From Bryum argenteum (lineage: Eukaryota > Streptophyta > Bryopsida > Bryales > Bryaceae): DNA of 64,000 nt. Each line of letters starts with the position of its first letter. Position 1 is the stretch's first letter. The notes beneath the pieces were generated by a model that ran no database searches, was not told the origin of the DNA, and saw only the letters and a program-made list of their open reading frames with translations. A program made the translations under genes and the position numbers. This document shows, one piece after another, positions 34,575 to 45,375 of this stretch. Location of the stretch: assembly GCA_037043015.1 (NCBI GenBank), contig CM073329.1:5224648-5288647 (forward strand), given 5' to 3'.

Positions 34575-36905
34575 TTAAGGGTTCTGGCCGTGACCCGAGC
34601 GGGTCCCGGCTACCACCCGTGGGATGTTCAGGCCCTGACCCGAGCGGGTCACGGCCTCCACCCCTAGGGAGGCTTAGCCTGTGACCCGAGCAGGCCACCA
34701 CCCCCACCCCAGGGGGTCTCTGGCCGTGACCCGAGCGGGTCACGACCCCCACTCCAGGGGGTTTCAGCTCGTGACCCGAGCGGGTCACGACCCCCACCCT
34801 GGGGTTTCGGCCGTGACCGAGCGGGTCACGACCCCACCCTAGGGGTTTCGGCCGTGACCGAGCGGGTCCCGCCGCCACCCTTGAGGGGTTCGAGGCCCCG
34901 ACCCGAGTGTGGTCACGGCCTCCACCCCCGGGAGCTTAGGTCGTGACCGAGCGGGTCACGATCCCCCCTGCAGGGTTTGGCCGTGACCCGAGCGGGTCAC
35001 GGCACCCACCTCGGGGGTTTTCGGTCGTGACCGAGCGGGTCCCGACCCCCACCATGAAGGGTTTCGGCCGTGACCCGAGCGGGTCACGGCCCCCACCCCA
35101 TGGGGTTTCGGTCGTGACCCGAGCGAGTCACGACCCCCATATCGAGGGTTTTCGGCCGTGACCCGAGTGGGTCCCGGCTGCCACCCTTGAGGGGTTCGCG
35201 CTCTGACCCGAGCGGGTCACGGCCTCCACCCCTGGGGAGGCTTAGGGCGTGACCGAGCGGGTCACGACCCCCACCCTGGGGTTTCGGCCGTGACCCGAGT
35301 TGGTCCCATTTTTGCCACCACCTGGGGGTTCAGGCCCTGACCCGAGCCGGTCACGGCCTCCACCCCTGGGGAGGCTTAGGTTCTGACCCGAGCGGGTCAC
35401 GACCCCGATCCCAGGGGGTTTCTGGCCGTGACCCGAGCGGGTCACGGCCCCCACCCCAGGGGGTTTCTGGCCGTGACGCGAGCGGGTCACGGCCCCCACT
35501 CTAGGGCCGGTTCTGGCCGTGACCTCAGCGGGTCGCGGCTGCCACTCCTAGGAGGGGTGCTGGCCTTGACCCGAGCGGGTCACGGCCTCCACCCCTGGCG
35601 AGGCTTAGGCACTGACGCGAGCGGGTCACGGCCCGCACCCCATGGGGTTTCTCGCCGTTATCCGAGCGGGTCACGGCCTCCACCCCTGGCGAGGCTTAGG
35701 CAGTGACGCGAGCGGGTCACGGCCCGCACCCCATGGGGTTTCTCGCCGTGATCCGAGCGGGTCACGGCCTCCACCCATGGCGAGGCTTAGGCAGTGACGC
35801 GAGCGGGTCACGGCCCGCACCCCATGGGGTTTCTCGCCGTGATCCGAGCGGGTCACGGCCCCCACCCTAGGGCCGGTTCTGGCCGTGACCTGAGCGGGTC
35901 ACGGCTGCCACCCCTGGGGGGGGTGCTGGACCTGACCCGAGCGGGTCACGGCCCGCACCCCAGGGGGTTTCTGGCCGTGACCCTAGGGCGGGTTCTGGCC
36001 TTGACCCGAGCGGGTCGCGGCTGCCACCCCTGGGGGGTTCTAGCCTTGACCCGAGCGGGTCGCGGCTGCCAACCCTGGGGGGTTCTAGCCTTCACGCAAG
36101 CGGGTCAAGGCCTCCACCCTTGGGGAGGCTCTGGCTGTCACCCACGCGGGTCACGGCCCCCACCCCAGGGGATTTCTGGCCGTGACTCGAGCGGGTCGTG
36201 GCTGCCACCCCTGGGGGGTTCTGGCCTTAACTCGAGCGGGTCACGGCCTCCACCCCTGGGGAGGCTTAGGCTGTGACGCGAGTGAGTCACGGCCCCCACC
36301 TTAGGGGTTTCTGTGCGTGACCCGAGCGGGAGACGGCCCCCATCCCTGGGGGGTTCTGGCCATGAACCGAGCGGGTCGCGGCTGCCGCCCCTTGGGGGGT
36401 TCTCGCCGTGACCCGAGCGGGTCGCGGCTAGCACCCGTCGGGGGTTCTCGCCGTGACCCGAGCGGGTCGCGGCTACCACCCGTCGGGGGTTCTCGCCGTG
36501 ATCCGAGCGGGTTGCGGCTACCACCCCTTGGGGGGTTCTGGCCGTGACCCGAGCGGGTCACGACGTCCACCCCTGGGCAGGCTCACGCTGTGTCGCGAGC
36601 GGGTCACGGCCGCCTCCCCTGGAAGATGGCTGTCATCCGAGCGGGTCACAGCCCGCACCCCAGGGGGTTTCTGGCCATGCCTCGAGTGAGTCCTCGCTGC
36701 CCCCCCGTGGAGGGTTCTGGCCATGCCTCGGGTGGATCCTGTCCGCCACCCTTTTCGAGATCTGGCCGTTCCTTGATCTGGTCGTGGCAACCACCCTTGA
36801 AGGGTTCAGGCTGGCTCCCGTCGGGTTCTCGGCTGGCAACCGTGGGGGTTCCGAGTGGCACCCGTGGGGGGTCCCGACTGACACTGGAGCGGGTTCCGAC
36901 CGAGA
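34575..36905. repeat. Satellite 2: about 50 units of ~45 bp built on an 18-bp palindrome
   Basis: The core GTGACCCGAGCGGGTCAC has perfect 8-bp inverted arms around AG and recurs roughly every 44-47 bp. Variable C/G-rich spacers of the type CCCCCACCCCAGGGGGTTTC lie between cores. Units decay at the right edge (36,700-36,900). Long frames such as 35,794-36,276 are artefacts of the period. It occupies the right subterminal region of element 2. Confidence 0.95.
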
Positions 36906-37436
36906 GGGACATTACCTTTGTGCCCCTGGGATACAATGGGTTCAACACGGAATACTGGTGTGCCACTGTGAACACGGAGAAACTGTTTCCCAAAGCTTTG
37001 TACCGCGTTGTGCGCCTTCAACAACTCCTGTGTTGATCTTTGTCGTATCCTAGTATTGCCTCCATCATTAGAACCCATCACAAAGTATTGATTTACGACA
37101 TTGAGCTTGCAAAGACTAGTACATGCAATTCTTCCGCTCCTCAAAGGTCGGTTTATCCTACTCTAAACCCGAGTGCCCTCGTTTAACGTCTTCACTTCCA
37201 TGATAATCCTTATTGCCATCTTTGATGAGCTTCTTCCTAACCGCACTATTGACGCCTAAAACCGTGGTCGCTATATGCCTTGAATTGATGCGTACAAGCA
37301 TTTTTATTAGAGTGATGGACTTCTATGGGAACTAGTGTACACGGTCATAGGACTATGTCATGAACAGTTGACCCTTTCGCCGTGGCCGTCTAAATTGACA
37401 ATTTGATTGCACTCTGTATAAATTACACTCAAAATT
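36906..37436. other. Gene-less stretch between satellite 2 and right terminus
   Basis: No coding frame or RNA was recognised. Confidence 0.5.
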
Positions 37437-37529
37437 CTGCTCATTGCTCGTGAAAATCTGCTCATTGCTCGTGAAAATCTGCTCACCGCTCACCGCTCAC
37501 CGCTCACCGCACGCACCGACACCACCTTG
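37437..37529. repeat. Right terminal inverted repeat of element 2
   Basis: It reads ATTCTGCTCATTGCTCGTGA, then AAAATCTGCTC, four tandem CTCACCG heptamers, then GCACGCACCGACACCACCTTG at the outer end. It is inverted relative to the left terminus. Confidence 0.85.
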
Positions 37530-37539
37530 ACTCACAAGT
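37530..37539. repeat. Target site duplication of element 2, right
   Basis: ACTCACAAGT, identical to 17,372-17,381. Confidence 0.85.
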
Positions 37540-40500
37540 GGGCCGTGGAGATGGGTGCACACAAGACAATCCTTCCAAGCAATGGACAATAAAATTCCTA
37601 CATGCACACAATTCCTAATTCAAATTCCACATGGAAGCACAATCATTCAATCAAGCCTCAATTTAATCCCAAACACGTAATTCCAGCGATGAAATGAGTC
37701 TCCCAAGCATGCCTAGGAGGTTCAATTAGCCCTTAATTGACCACCAAGGGCCTAGGGCTCAATTGTGGGCACAAAAATGACCAAATGAACACTCAAGGCC
37801 TTCAAAATGCATATGGACCAAGAGGTCCAGCACACCAATCAGGGTTGGAAGAGGTCACAATTCACCTCTAAACACCTTTTGCCTCAATCCTAAACAACCC
37901 AATCACATGTAGGTGTTAACAATCCACTAAGCAAGTAATTCACCACCTCTAATACAATTTAGGTTTAGTTGGGAAATATTGGGCAGCGCTTCCGCACCGA
38001 TTGCAAATTCCCAAATTTTTAACCTATCTTTTGTAATGTCAGCCCAAATTTGGGCAGCGCTTCCGCACTACCCTTTACACGCGGTGCACCCTAGTTACAC
38101 ATCTATCATTTCAGCAAGCTTATTCATTCAACTAGACAACCACCACACACACAAGATAACATGAATCACAAAAATCAACAAACAATCAATTTTTTTTGGC
38201 AAGGAGATTGCCGCTTTTTAGAATGAAGTCCACAATTCTTACTATGTATAACTACACAATCTACCAACACAAGTGATGAATTAATCAAGCAAAAAAGGGG
38301 AAGGAAGGGCTCCCTCCTTAATGTCACCCTGTCCACCCTCCGTAATATCACGGGGGAGACAGGGCGATGGACCTTGGGTGCCGAACTACGCTGGAGGCCG
38401 CTGTTGCTGCGTCGGCAGAACCGAATGGTCGATGCTGGTCGCCCTCGTGGCTGGCCTTGACTCCTCCTGCTCGGCCCTGTCGCTCCGCCGTCTGCTCCCT
38501 TCGGCCGCGCCGGTGTCGGCCCTGACGAGCTCCTTCGCGTACCAACTTCGGCGCTGCCAAGTGCTGTTGGCCGGTCTTCACGTCGTCGTCGAAGCTCAAT
38601 GAGTCGCCAGCGCGGTCCCTCCGCATGAGCTGCCGGTGCTGGCCAGTGCGTCGGGGTGGGACTTCCGCTGTCCTGCCGATCGGAAGTCAGAAGCTGCGAA
38701 AGCTGCTTCCGAAGTTGGGCTGCTGCGTACGGTGACGGCTCCTCGCTCCGCCGATGCCGGACTGACGTCGCGCTGCTGACGCTGAGCGTCGTCCTCCCCG
38801 ATCTGCTTCCGGTCGTAGTTCCGACTCCGCACCTCCGAGCTCGCGATCTTCAGAGCTGTCGGTGGCGCTGCCGCCGCTGACCGTCATTCCGATGCTGTCG
38901 CCGGAGGATCGCCCTCCTTGCCTGCCGTTCGTCTGGTTGCGAGGCTGCCTCGTCGTTCCGATGCTGTCGCCGGAGGATCGCCCTCCTTGCCTGTACCGTC
39001 CCAGCGCTGCCGTTCGTCTGGTTGCGAGGCTGCCTCCTCAAACTGCTTCAACGATGTTGGTGCTCCTATCGCGTCCTCGCTCCTCCCGATCTCCTCTCAG
39101 AAAATCACACAACTTCTCTCCTGCCCTAGATCTAATGCCACGAACAAAAACACACCCAAAACTTGAATCTCCACGCAACCAAAACTCCAAAAATTGCACA
39201 CACCAAAAAACTAGCCTAACGGCCTCACTTCCAACTCCCCTCCTCCCTGGCTGATCCAGGGAGGTTGAAGCAAAAAGCTTCATCCGTCCAATTGGGCGGA
39301 TTTCATCCGTCCAGTTGGACGGACTTTCATCCCTAGTTTCTTCTAACTAATTAGGCAAGCTAAAGGCACCACCTTTCATATTAGGGGTTTTGTAGAAAGT
39401 AAGGGCGAAATGGAGTAACCCGGGCCCTACTCATGAATACATAATTGCTAAAACATACTAAAACTCGCCATTTAATATATTGGCATTTATCAAAAATACT
39501 AATTAGGTATAAATTAGAACAAGAACGGCCGCTTGTGCCAAAACCTCTTATGAGACCATGGGTATCCCGTGAATCTACGAAATGAGCTAAAAAGACTAAT
39601 TAAACCATGGAAACTTGATAATTACGCGCTAAACTTTGCGGGGAACGTATTCCCGCTAGAGTGAACCGTTTCGCGGGTTCACAGGAACATCCGAACGTTC
39701 TTTACGAAACGATGCGAGAATTGAATGATGTGAACTATATTTTCTATGGATTCCCTACTTCATTGAATAATGCTTTCCATGATGTGATGTTGAACGCTTG
39801 GTGGAGTGAAAGTATCTGTAATCCTTGTTGATTTCTTGTAGGTGAATGACAATTTAATTTTTTTTCCATGCAATAGGTTTCTGTACTCCCTGGCGGTTGG
39901 CATTTACAACACATTTTCATAAATTGATGTTATGAAAATGTTGCGACTTCAGTTGCACAAAACTAAATGGTGAGAAGTAAAACATATACAATGGCTACCA
40001 CTCTACCATGACTGCAAAGTGGATAAATCTTCGTTATAAGGGATATTCTAATAATCACACTTGCCAGCTCAGGGCGTATTCTCTCCAAAACACAAAAAAC
40101 AAACCCATATACTCATTCTACAGTCATATAGGAAAACTCCTATGAGTCCACGCTGGCAGAGTATACTAATTAGATAAGGATGAACTCAAAGTTCTTGCCA
40201 ACTCAGACGAATAAAAAATTTCCCCTACCGAAATGAGTGGAGAATGACTAGAATTATACACGTCAGAAAATGATTAAAACACAGAGAAACTAAATATTAA
40301 AAGTTAAAAGCCACGTAGGATACCAAAAATCAGTCCCATTTTCCACCACATCTTTATGACTACGAAACGACTTCTACTCATCCAAGTCAGCATATAGTTA
40401 TCCTCCCAAAATTATGCATACAAAGTATACAAGCCACGTCGGATTCCATAAACTTGCCGTAAAAATAGAGCACAGTCAGACCGATGGTGAGACGTATCCA

Positions 40501-40734
40501 TGACTGCGAAATCACTGGCGTCTGGCCACGTCGGCAAGCAAGATGAGAAGCTGTGGATGGAAATGAAATTCCGCCACTTTCATCTCTCAAGCTATTTGTA
40601 AATGACAGGCAAATGACTAGGACCATTTTTTTGAAAAATCTTCAGTCGTATGAGCGTATTTAGTCAATCTTTAGTCATTTGGGCCACAGAGTCATTTCTT
40701 TCCCGGTCACCAAAACACGTTTTTTCTACTAGTG
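37540..40734 (+). mobile_element. 3' terminal region of a CACTA element
   Basis: It ends at 40,734 with CGTTTTTTCTACTAGTG, the complement of a canonical CACTAGTAGAAAA terminus. It sits directly against copia integrase sequence, with TCA as the likely 3-bp duplication. The last 700 bp are full of short AGTCAT/ATGACT motifs typical of CACTA subterminal regions. 38,300-39,260 is GC-rich, with a ~70-bp tandem repeat (GATGCTGTCGCCGGAGGATC at about 38,890 and 38,957), perhaps captured sequence. GGGCAGCGCTTCCGCAC occurs twice near 37,981 and 38,050. No protein was recognised. It may belong to the CACTA transposase at 13,250. Confidence 0.65.
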
Positions 40735-42852
40735 TCATCCATCTTCCAAGAATGTCACATCTCTACACTTGATGATGGCCTTGGTCTCCACACACATTAG
40801 CCTATAGGCCTTAGTTCCCTCACAATACCCAAGAAAGAGACACTTGATGCCCTTGGCATCCAACTTGGTCCTCTTTGCATTTGGAACCAACGCATACGCA
40901 ATGCAACCAAACACACGCATATGGGACACATGGGGCCTCTCTCCACTCCAAGCCTCTTGAGGTGTCTTGCTTACCAATGCTTGAGTGGGGCAGCGGTTCC
41001 TTGTATACACCGCATTGCTCACGGCCTCACCCCATAGCTCATACTTGAGCCCTTGGCCATGAATCATGGCCCTTGCCATCTCCACAATGGTGCGGTTTGC
41101 ATGCTCCGCAACACCATTTTGTTGAGGCGTGTAAGGGGCTGAAGTGTGGTGCTCAATGCCATGGGCTTTGAGGAAGTTCTCAAAAGCCTTGGAGACATAC
41201 TCCCCTCCATTATCCGACCGCAGCACCTTCACCTTGCAATCAGATTGGGCCTCCACAAGCGCCTTCCAAGTCTCAAAACGCCCAAACACCTCACTCTTGC
41301 ACTTCAGCATATACACCCATATCTTGCGTGAGAAATCATCTATAAAGGTGACAAAATACCTTGCTCCTCCAATGGAAGTGGTCTTCATTGGCCCGCACAC
41401 GTCTGAATGCACCAACTCCAACTTCTTGGTGGCCCTTGTTGCTCCATCCTTGGGGAAGGGCTGCCTTGCTTACTTGCCCTCAATGCATCCCTTGCAAGCC
41501 ATGGAACTCCATTCGTGCTTGCAAGAAGAGAGGTTCAGCCCCTTCACAATGTGTTGGAGGCCCTTCAAGCTCTTCAAATTCAAGTGGCCAAGCCTCCTAT
41601 GCCAAAGATTGACAAACTCCTCATGGGCTGATCCTTGAGCCACACAAGCAAATTAACTCCCATTCACCTTGGTGAATTGAAGTAGATACAAATTGCCCTC
41701 ACGAGGGGCTGATGCAATCAAAGCACCACTTGGTGACCTCACAACACACCCCACATTGTTGAAGTGCACCTTCAAACCTCCCATAGCCAATTTGCTTACC
41801 GAAAGCAAGTTGGCATGCAACTTGGGCACATGGAGCACCTCACGGATGGTGATTCTCTTGGGCTGGCCCTTGTCTTGCACCTCCACATGCACCTCTCCAA
41901 TGCCAAGTGCCTCTACCATGCCATTGTCTCCCATGTAAATCTTCTTGCCGGAAATCGGATGATAGGTATGAAAGGCATCTCGATGGCTGGTCATGTGTTG
42001 TGTGGCTCCCGAATCCACAATCCAAGTGAACATGTCGGCCTTCTCTCCTCCTCCATGTGCGGCAAAGGCAAAATCCTCCTCTTCCTCCACTTTGGACGCT
42101 TGATGTGCACTCTCCTTGCCTTGGGCTAGGTTGGCCCTACAATACTTAGCAATGTGGCCTGGTTTGCCACACTTGAAGCATGTCCTTGTCTCCTTAAAAG
42201 CCTTTGTCTTGCCTCCCTTGGCAAATCTTGACACAAGGGCTGATCCCTCTCCTTGGGGCTCATTCTCTTTGCGCTTGGTCACCTCATGCATCAAACGCGC
42301 TGTAACAAACTCCAAGGTCAGCTCCTTCATTGGCCTTGTCTCCAAAGCCGTGATGAGGAACTCAAAGGATGGTGGCAAGCTCTCCAACAATGTCATGATC
42401 ACATCACCTTCCGTCGCGGGTGCCTCCAAGCAAGCCAATTCAGCAGCCAATGCCTTGATCTTGTTGACATGATCCAACAAGTCATCCTCCTCTTGCATCT
42501 TGGTAGTGAAGAAGCGCCGCCGAAGAAATAGGATGTTGGAGAGACTCTTGGTCTCATGGATATTGCAAAGCGTACTCCATGCTTCCGCTGGTGTCTTGCA
42601 ATGGCGGATGTGTGCAATTTGCTGATCCGCAAGATTGGTGACAATGAGAGCAAAGGTCTTCTTCTCCTTCCTCTCAAACGCCTTCTTGGTCTTGAAATCA
42701 GCATCTTCACTTGGAGGCTCCTCACTCCCATCCGCCACATCCCACAAGTCCTTCTCCGCAAGAATCATCTCCATCTTGAACTTCCACATGCCAAAGTTGA
42801 CACTGTTGAACTTGTTGATGATGCGCACGCCATCTCCATCACTTGCAACCAT
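40735..42852 (-). pseudogene. Copia GAG-protease-integrase reading frame with two stops
   Basis: It starts at the ATG at 42,852 (MVASDGDGVRIINKFNSVNF). A gag domain is followed by the zinc knuckle CFKCGKPGHIAKYC, the aspartic protease motif WIVDSGATQHMT, the gag-pre-integrase (NLWHRRLGHLNLKSLKGLQ...C..C) and the integrase core (LVHSDVCGP, LRSDNGGEY, QNGVAEHANRTIVEMAR) with all three acidic residues. TAA at 41,653-41,655 and a second in-frame TAA near 41,470 interrupt it. The frame is otherwise unbroken, so decay is light. It is truncated after DVTFLEDG by the CACTA insertion. Confidence 0.88.
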
Positions 42853-42899
42853 GTTGAAGTAGCTCCCACTTGTTGGCAGCACCTAAGGAGGGTAGAGGA

Positions 42900-44170
42900 G
42901 TTGAAAAACTCAACTCAAGCTCCCCACAATTCCTAAAACAAAGGCAATGGCGCTGAAATTGCACCAACCAGCCCTTGCAAGATCCTCACAAGGAGCTCTC
43001 AACCTATGGACCACAAAAAACACCTCTCTCAAGTATATCACCACACTCACCACCAAATCAGACCCCAATCTTGCTCACAACACCCACATGGGCTTCCTAG
43101 GCAAGAACTTCTTCAATTCAGCCACTGACTCACAATGTCTTCACACAAATTGTGCAATCCACACCTCAAGGAGCTAAGAGACTCCCAATCAGCCTTGCAA
43201 GGGATCCAATATGAACAAATGACTGTAATTTGCTCACAATCACTCCACAAAGCTCACAAGGGCTGAATTCAGCCCTAATGCATCCCTAAACTCGACCTAA
43301 TCACTCACACAAGTGTAATCAGCTCTCTTGCAATCACAAATGCAAGAAGCTCGCCTCACTCACTCAAAAGCGTCCAAATTAGCCCTCTCCAACTCACCAA
43401 TGCACTCACTTCACCAAATCAGATCTAGATCTAGATCTAGATCTCTCTCCAACTCTCCAATGCTCAAAAGTTCCACATTCACTCACAAGAGCACAAATCA
43501 GCCCTCTAATGAATGGCAAACTCCTCATTCAACTCAAAGATGCTCCCAATGCACTCTAAACACTCTCACAAGATTGCAATTGCCTCAATTGCAATCCCTA
43601 ATGCACCCAAGTGCACAATCAGCCCTAATTGGCTCCCAATGTGCAAATCTAAGCACAAACTCAATCAAAGAGCATGCAACCAGCCCTAACAAGGTCTGAT
43701 CTCTCTCAAAACACAACCTCACACTCAAATGCACTCAACAACTCCAATTTCAGCCAACAAACTCCAAAGAAAATGCACTTCAAGACTTCTCCATTGGAAA
43801 TGGACTTACACCAATTGGTTTGAAGGTGCACATGTAACCAAGGCTGATTTTGTTCCACAATCACCACGATCCTCTCCAAATGATCTGAATTTCTCCTTCA
43901 AGCGCACCACCACGTGCGTGGGCCCATAACCTATTGAGATTTGAAGGGAAAGACTTTACTTAGATGGTATGGGATAACTTCAGCCATGCAAGGGCTGAAT
44001 ACATGTAGGAGGAAGCCTCCTCTACCTATCTCCTAACCATGTGGGATAACTCACCACTATGGGCTGCCATTGACTACAAGCAACACCTAATGGAGTCTAC
44101 GAACTAACTAAGTGTGTAGTTCTACTCATAACACTCCATGTACACTAACTACTCCAATAGGTACATGTTT
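42900..44170 (-). repeat. Copia LTR and leader region
   Basis: No coding content. It contains repeated CTCACAA/AATCAGCCCT phrases and a short (AGATCT)n run at 43,424-43,443. The LTR/leader boundary could not be set because the second LTR is absent. Confidence 0.5.
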
Positions 44171-44171
44171 C

Positions 44172-44963
44172 TCAACACAAAGTACGTGCTTGATTGTCCC
44201 AACCCATAATAGTATACTCCATGAAAGATCTTGAAAGAACCGTCCATGCAGATCCCGTAAATAGAGTAAATGATGTCGGAAGGTCTCGAAGATAATTTGT
44301 GTCCACGATGTTTCCATCAATACCGTGAGTTAAGTATAGTGTTATATCAACAATGATAGGTTGTGCTCTTCCGTGATATTTCCATCCGAGGTCTGTAGTG
44401 TGTTCAATAAAGTTGAGGTCTCGCGGCAAGGATGAAAATACATTCAAAATATCATCTTGGGTCATGAGAGGGTAGTCAGAAGCACTCAAGTTGATGAACC
44501 AATCCCAATCGGTAGAATTCTTTAATAGTACCGCCGCACCGTGAAGGGTTTCAGAAACCATAGTTGGACCTCTATATGTCACTAAATTGGCCTTCTTTAT
44601 CATCAATACATTCTTCACCTTCTGGAAAAGAGGTTGATCGCTTATGTATCTATTCAGGTCCTCTCTTTCTTCTGATGATGCCTTGAGATCAAGATGGAGC
44701 ACATAGTAATTTCTTGGATGGTAAAGAGCTTGTAATGTTCTTTGGATTCGCAATCCATCGCCTTGAGTTCCCGGGATTAGATATGCAAGTCGAGGAAGAA
44801 CAAGCTTGGATTCAATAAGTGCATTTGGAACCTCTGGAAATACATAAGTAGTAGCATCTTTACTTACACACAATGAAGGCCTGAGATTTGGCAAGACAAT
44901 TGAAGTTCCTACAAAAATTATGAGTAAAAAAACTAAAAGTGGTAACCACCACTTTTGATTCAT
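44172..44963 (-). pseudogene. GT14 (GlcAT14-like) glycosyltransferase, truncated at the C-terminus
   Basis: The start is MNQKWWLPLLVFLL, a type II membrane anchor at residues 5-25 as expected for a Golgi enzyme. Family-14 signatures follow: LAYLIPGTQGDGLRIQRTLQ, YYVLHLDLKAS, TYRGPTMVSETLHG, DWFINLSASDYPLMTQDD and GSAWTVLSRSFMEY. Family members of this type (arabinogalactan beta-glucuronosyltransferases) run to about 400 aa. Here the frame ends at 263 aa, just after GWDN. The stop TGA lies within the first bases of the copia LTR, so the insertion seems to have cut the gene. Substrate is inferred from the family. The missing 3' part was not found in the window. Confidence 0.82.
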
Positions 44964-45269
44964 GGGTAGTACTTTGATAATTTTACAATTAGTGTTAAAA
45001 CTACTTTCTATTTTTATACAAACTCCCCGCTATCAATGAAGGTGTCACACACTAGAGTCCAGGACGAGTGAGGGACACCGATGACGAACCCTAGGAGAAG
45101 TGTGAATAGTGTGGGTAGAAAAATTATTGTTGCATAGTTTAGAAGTTTTCACTACAATGTGAAGTCATTACCAACGTGGCTAGTGGGTCATTGCGTATAA
45201 AATTAGGAGTAAAATTGTCAATATGTTCATGGTGATCAATTTAGGCCTTTGTTCTTTTTTCAAATTAGT

Positions 45270-45375
45270 AATTTTTAAAGACTTTGCTTGTAATTCATAA
45301 ATGTCTCAGCACTCTCCTTGTAATTCATAAATGTCTCAGCACTCTCCTTGTAATTCATAAATGTCTTATCACTCA
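45270..45375. repeat. 30-bp tandem repeat, three units
   Basis: TTGTAATTCATAAATGTCTC plus AGCACTCTCC is repeated. It lies in the gene-less interval upstream of the GT14 fragment. Confidence 0.85.

Larger units (their letters stand above)
17382..37529 (+). mobile_element. Mutator-like element 2, complete ends, about 20.1 kb
   Basis: Inverted termini are flanked by the exact 10-bp direct repeat ACTCACAAGT. Contents from left to right: triplicated 485-bp repeat, ADD gene (+), ParB-methylase-like gene (-), satellite 1, gene A' (-), transposase (+), satellite 2. Gene A and the transposase keep the same divergent arrangement as in element 1, so they look like the core of the family, while ADD and methylase genes vary in place. 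The size is far above a typical MULE. All its large genes carry frameshifts, so it is not autonomous now, although the termini remain clear. It is inserted 330 bp downstream of the CACTA transposase stop codon. Confidence 0.85.
40735..44177 (-). mobile_element. Ty1/copia retrotransposon, 5' part only
   Basis: In minus orientation it runs from a probable 5' LTR start (TGTTGAGAAACATG at 44,177) through a ~1.3-kb LTR/leader to GAG-PRO-INT. It is cut at 40,735 by the CACTA terminus. Reverse transcriptase, RNase H and the 3' LTR are missing from the window. The inner LTR boundary and primer-binding site were not located. Confidence 0.8.

Noticed and set aside
26400..36905. CRISPR-like array
   Set aside because: Units are satellite repeats without unique spacers of constant length, and the context is a eukaryotic transposon.
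34552..37053. Many long frames in satellite 2
   Set aside because: Repeat artefacts translating the same ~15-residue unit in several frames and both strands.
38321..39283. Host gene in the GC-rich block
   Set aside because: Overlapping frames on both strands, internal tandem repeat and no recognisable domain; more likely captured or repetitive sequence in the CACTA region.
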